In this document: one piece after another, positions 62,216 to 64,000 of the stretch | How positions within the stretch are numbered: the first letter of the stretch is position 1 | Layout of the letters: each line of letters starts with the position of its first letter | Assembly (NCBI GenBank): GCA_026398255.1 | Contig: JAPLTG010000013.1 | Coordinates: 35,792-99,791, forward strand | From: Verrucomicrobiota bacterium | GTDB lineage: Bacteria; Verrucomicrobiota; Verrucomicrobiia; Chthoniobacterales; Terrimicrobiaceae | Length of the DNA stretch: 64,000 bases | Direction of reading: 5' to 3' | Notes under the pieces: model-generated | The model's database searches: none | Told to the model about the DNA's origin: nothing | What the model saw: the letters and a program-made list of their open reading frames with translations, nothing else | Program-made: the position numbers and the translations under genes

Positions 62216-63567
62216 AAAGCGACTGAGGCTTCCACGGCGTAAAGTGGGAGAGAGAGGAGCTCAAAATGAACATCGGTGGAGTCCGCGCCGTCGCGGGCCT
62301 TAAAGGTGACGGGAAACCGGCTCGGCTTGTTGAGGTCGAGACGCAGCGCGGAGGGGGACTTTTTTTCGAGGCAAAATTGGTGCAGGGATTTGAGAGAACC
62401 GGCCGCGCCGGCCTTGACCTCGACAGGTAAGACTTTTTCACCTGCGGCTATGACATAATCCACCTCGGCGTTTTCTTTTTTTCCTTCGCGAAGCCAGTAG
62501 TGCAGGGAGGGTTTGCCGGGGTCGAGGAAGGAGAGGTGTTGACCGACGAACTGCTCTGCCAGTGCTCCCTCGTTCACCAGCGTTTGCGAAGTGGCTTGGG
62601 AGAGGGTTTCCCAGCGACCGCCACACTGGAAGTTTGCGATGCCCACATCCATCGAGAGGAGCTTGAAGGCTCTCGGATTTTCGCCGGCAGCCAAGGGCAA
62701 TCCTGAGCAATGCGAGGCCACGACGCGTTGGCAGACCTGGGCCCTCGCCAAGAGGTCCACGCAGGCTTTCGTATCCCTCGCCAAGTCGTCGTTCGAGAGG
62801 TTCACATATTTGATCTTTCGGCCAATATTGGCGGGGAGACGCTGGAAGACACCTTGGAGCCTGGCGAGCGTCTCGCGGCGGGCATACTTGGCAAAATCGT
62901 CCTGATAAGTCTCCACGATCGAGCGCTGAACCTCGCGAACCGCCACAAGCGATCCGGCCTCCAAAAACTCCTGAACCGCCGCTGGCATTCCACCGACAAA
63001 GAGAAATTCTCGGAGCCTCTCCACAAGCCTTGCGTGGGCTGTGTCGGGAATTTCCTCAAATCGCCCCGCCGCCTCCAAATACGGCACCAGTCCGGAATCT
63101 GCCGCCGCCAGAAATTCGGAAAAAGCCACTGGGCCAAGGTTCAAATACCCGATACGCCCGACGGGCATGGAGAATTCGTGCTCCGCCAGCGTGAACTCCA
63201 GCAAAGACCCCGCCGCCACGACAGGAAGCTCTGGCATTTCCTCATAAAAATATCGCAGCGCTGCCAAGGCATGAGGCGTGGCCTGGATTTCATCCAAAAA
63301 CAGGAGCGCATTTCCCGTGGCGACCTGGCGTCCGAGCAATCCCTCGATCTCGCGAACGATCCGCACAACATCCAGGCTCCGAAACACCGAATCCAAGGTG
63401 GCATGTCGCTCCAAATTCACCTCCAAAAGATCCAGTCCCACCGCCTTAACAAACTCGCGCACCAAGGTGGACTTGCCGACTTGCCTCGCCCCTCTTAAAA
63501 GCAAAGGTTTGCGATGTTTTTTTCGAAGCCAGCTTTCAAGAATAGAGGCTGATTTTCTTTTGATCAT
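62212..63567 (-). CDS. AAA-type ATPase with DUF4143
   Basis: A 451-residue protein: LLLRGARQVGKSTLVREF (Walker A), ALLFLDEIQATPHALAALRY (Walker B) and VVAAGSLLEFTLAEHEFSMP, followed by a DUF4143 nuclease-like fold (ENAEVDYVIAAGEKVLPVEV with the D...ExK pattern). These are common, variably distributed proteins of unknown role. It is coupled by overlap to the His-rich gene. Confidence 0.92.
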   Translation of the reverse strand: MIKRKSASILESWLRKKHRKPLLLRGARQVGKSTLVREFVKAVGLDLLEVNLERHATLDSVFRSLDVVRIVREIEGLLGRQVATGNALLFLDEIQATPHALAALRYFYEEMPELPVVAAGSLLEFTLAEHEFSMPVGRIGYLNLGPVAFSEFLAAADSGLVPYLEAAGRFEEIPDTAHARLVERLREFLFVGGMPAAVQEFLEAGSLVAVREVQRSIVETYQDDFAKYARRETLARLQGVFQRLPANIGRKIKYVNLSNDDLARDTKACVDLLARAQVCQRVVASHCSGLPLAAGENPRAFKLLSMDVGIANFQCGGRWETLSQATSQTLVNEGALAEQFVGQHLSFLDPGKPSLHYWLREGKKENAEVDYVIAAGEKVLPVEVKAGAAGSLKSLHQFCLEKKSPSALRLDLNKPSRFPVTFKARDGADSTDVHFELLSLPLYAVEASVAL

Positions 63568-63661
63568 GTAGAAAATAGGGGTGTGTTTAGAGAAATCTAT
63601 TCATCATTTTTGGGTTTCGGCAAGGGATTTTCTGAAAGTGCTACGCTCAATGACATCGTCT

Positions 63662-63759
63662 GGTCTCGGGGAGCGCGCCCGCCCTCGGTCGCAAAATCAC
63701 GCGCCTCGCGGGGCGATTGCAAGTTTTGAATCAATTTCAAGCTCCTGCTCCCCGAGACC
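63662..63759. repeat. 13-bp inverted repeat pair with 72-bp spacer
   Basis: GGTCTCGGGGAGC (63662-63674) and GCTCCCCGAGACC (63747-63759) are exact complements. They could be ends of a small non-autonomous element or a large cruciform. Confidence 0.75.
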
Positions 63760-63808
63760 TGCGTAACAATATGTTGGGAGTGGGCGGAATACTCGATGTA
63801 AGCTCAAA

Positions 63809-63830
63809 AATATGTGAATGTGTGGGACCG
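63809..63830. repeat. Dispersed 22-bp repeat, copy 2
   Basis: Exact match to 13239-13260, with the same flank style. It is next to other repeats. Confidence 0.7.
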
Positions 63831-63872
63831 ACCCTTTTTACGACTTATAACCGGACAGTGGTATGAACGGGA

Positions 63873-63911
63873 ACATCGGTTACACTTAAACCGAGCACAT
63901 CGGTTACACTT
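63873..63911. repeat. Two 15-bp direct repeats, 24-bp period
   Basis: ACATCGGTTACACTT at 63873-63887 and again at 63897-63911. Repeats of this type resemble multiple transposase-binding sites at ends of IS21-like elements; no transposase is visible in the window. Confidence 0.6.
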
Positions 63912-63953
63912 TCATATTGATACTTGGCTTCCGTCGGTAGCGCAAGGTTTACT

Positions 63954-64000
63954 CTCCCAACGCTCGGCGTAGGCCGTAGGCCGGAGCCGAGCGTTGGGAG
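63954..64000. repeat. Perfect 15-bp inverted repeat at the window end
   Basis: CTCCCAACGCTCGGC (63954-63968) and GCCGAGCGTTGGGAG (63986-64000), with two tandem GTAGGCC units in the loop. Confidence 0.8.

Larger units (their letters stand above)
63568..64000. other. Repeat-rich right edge without a gene
   Basis: 433 nt upstream of the ATPase start. It holds a 13-bp inverted repeat, the second copy of the dispersed 22-bp repeat, two tandem 15-bp direct repeats and a long perfect inverted repeat at the end. Together they suggest IS or transposon-end debris, continuing beyond the window. Confidence 0.65.

Noticed and set aside
62212..63567. ATPase/DUF4143 as a defence gene
   Set aside because: No accompanying nuclease, methylase or other defence genes; the family is widespread with unknown role.

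Overview
The window is GC-rich (roughly 60% by eye), gene-dense chromosomal DNA. It looks like a member of the phylum Verrucomicrobiota. The clues are the LL-diaminopimelate aminotransferase lysine route (dapL), many short Cys-rich or lineage-restricted secreted proteins, a photolyase/TIGR03643/DUF2071 cluster, and a palindromic interspersed repeat of a kind I associate with that phylum. This placement is inference from gene content; no rRNA is present. Genes are tightly packed and many neighbours overlap by 4 nt (ATGA, GTGA or TTGA), so translational coupling is common.

Layout. 1-5.3 kb: a partial C39-like protein, a ketosynthase homologue whose active-site Cys is replaced by Ser, an isolated rplK, a peroxiredoxin, DUF2062, PII and uppP. 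5.3-13 kb: two small secreted Cys-rich proteins, an ABC-F ATPase, an M29-type aminopeptidase, a secreted NlpC/P60-like protein, a GT39-type glycosyltransferase with a PAP2 phosphatase, and a rhodanese/MauE pair. 13-17 kb: a disturbed stretch with repeats, a 2-oxoacid decarboxylase and an SGNH hydrolase whose start was removed by an IS1595-type insertion. 17-25 kb: a sodium/solute symporter, a fused LMW-phosphatase/serine hydroxymethyltransferase, a small-ORF/nucleotidyltransferase/selO module, vapBC and an M20 peptidase. 25-36 kb: smc (with an in-frame palindromic repeat), tRNA-Gly and addBA. 35.5-43.7 kb: a domain-permuted photolyase operon, sucCD, a duplicated promoter/hairpin cassette, and purE-tsaC-murJ. 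43.7-53 kb: a mini-lipoprotein, an alanine/glycine symporter, mrp, a TPR protein, tRNA-Met with rpsT, an HExxH membrane protein, ferredoxin, dciA, a Ca2+/H+ antiporter and dapL. 53-64 kb: a Cys-cluster protein, sod, bioB-rpiB, a UPF0173 hydrolase, a zinc alcohol dehydrogenase, an MFS protein, an arsR-acr3-arsC operon, an ATPase/His-rich pair, and a repeat-filled right edge.

How the genes fit together. Most encode housekeeping functions: translation, the TCA cycle, purine, biotin and lysine synthesis, envelope synthesis through UppP and MurJ, and break repair through SMC and AddAB. The unusual material is local: two fused or permuted proteins, one readable IS scar, a duplicated small-RNA-like cassette, a candidate toxin-like nucleotidyltransferase module, and several repeat families. 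No CRISPR array, prophage or classical defence island is visible.
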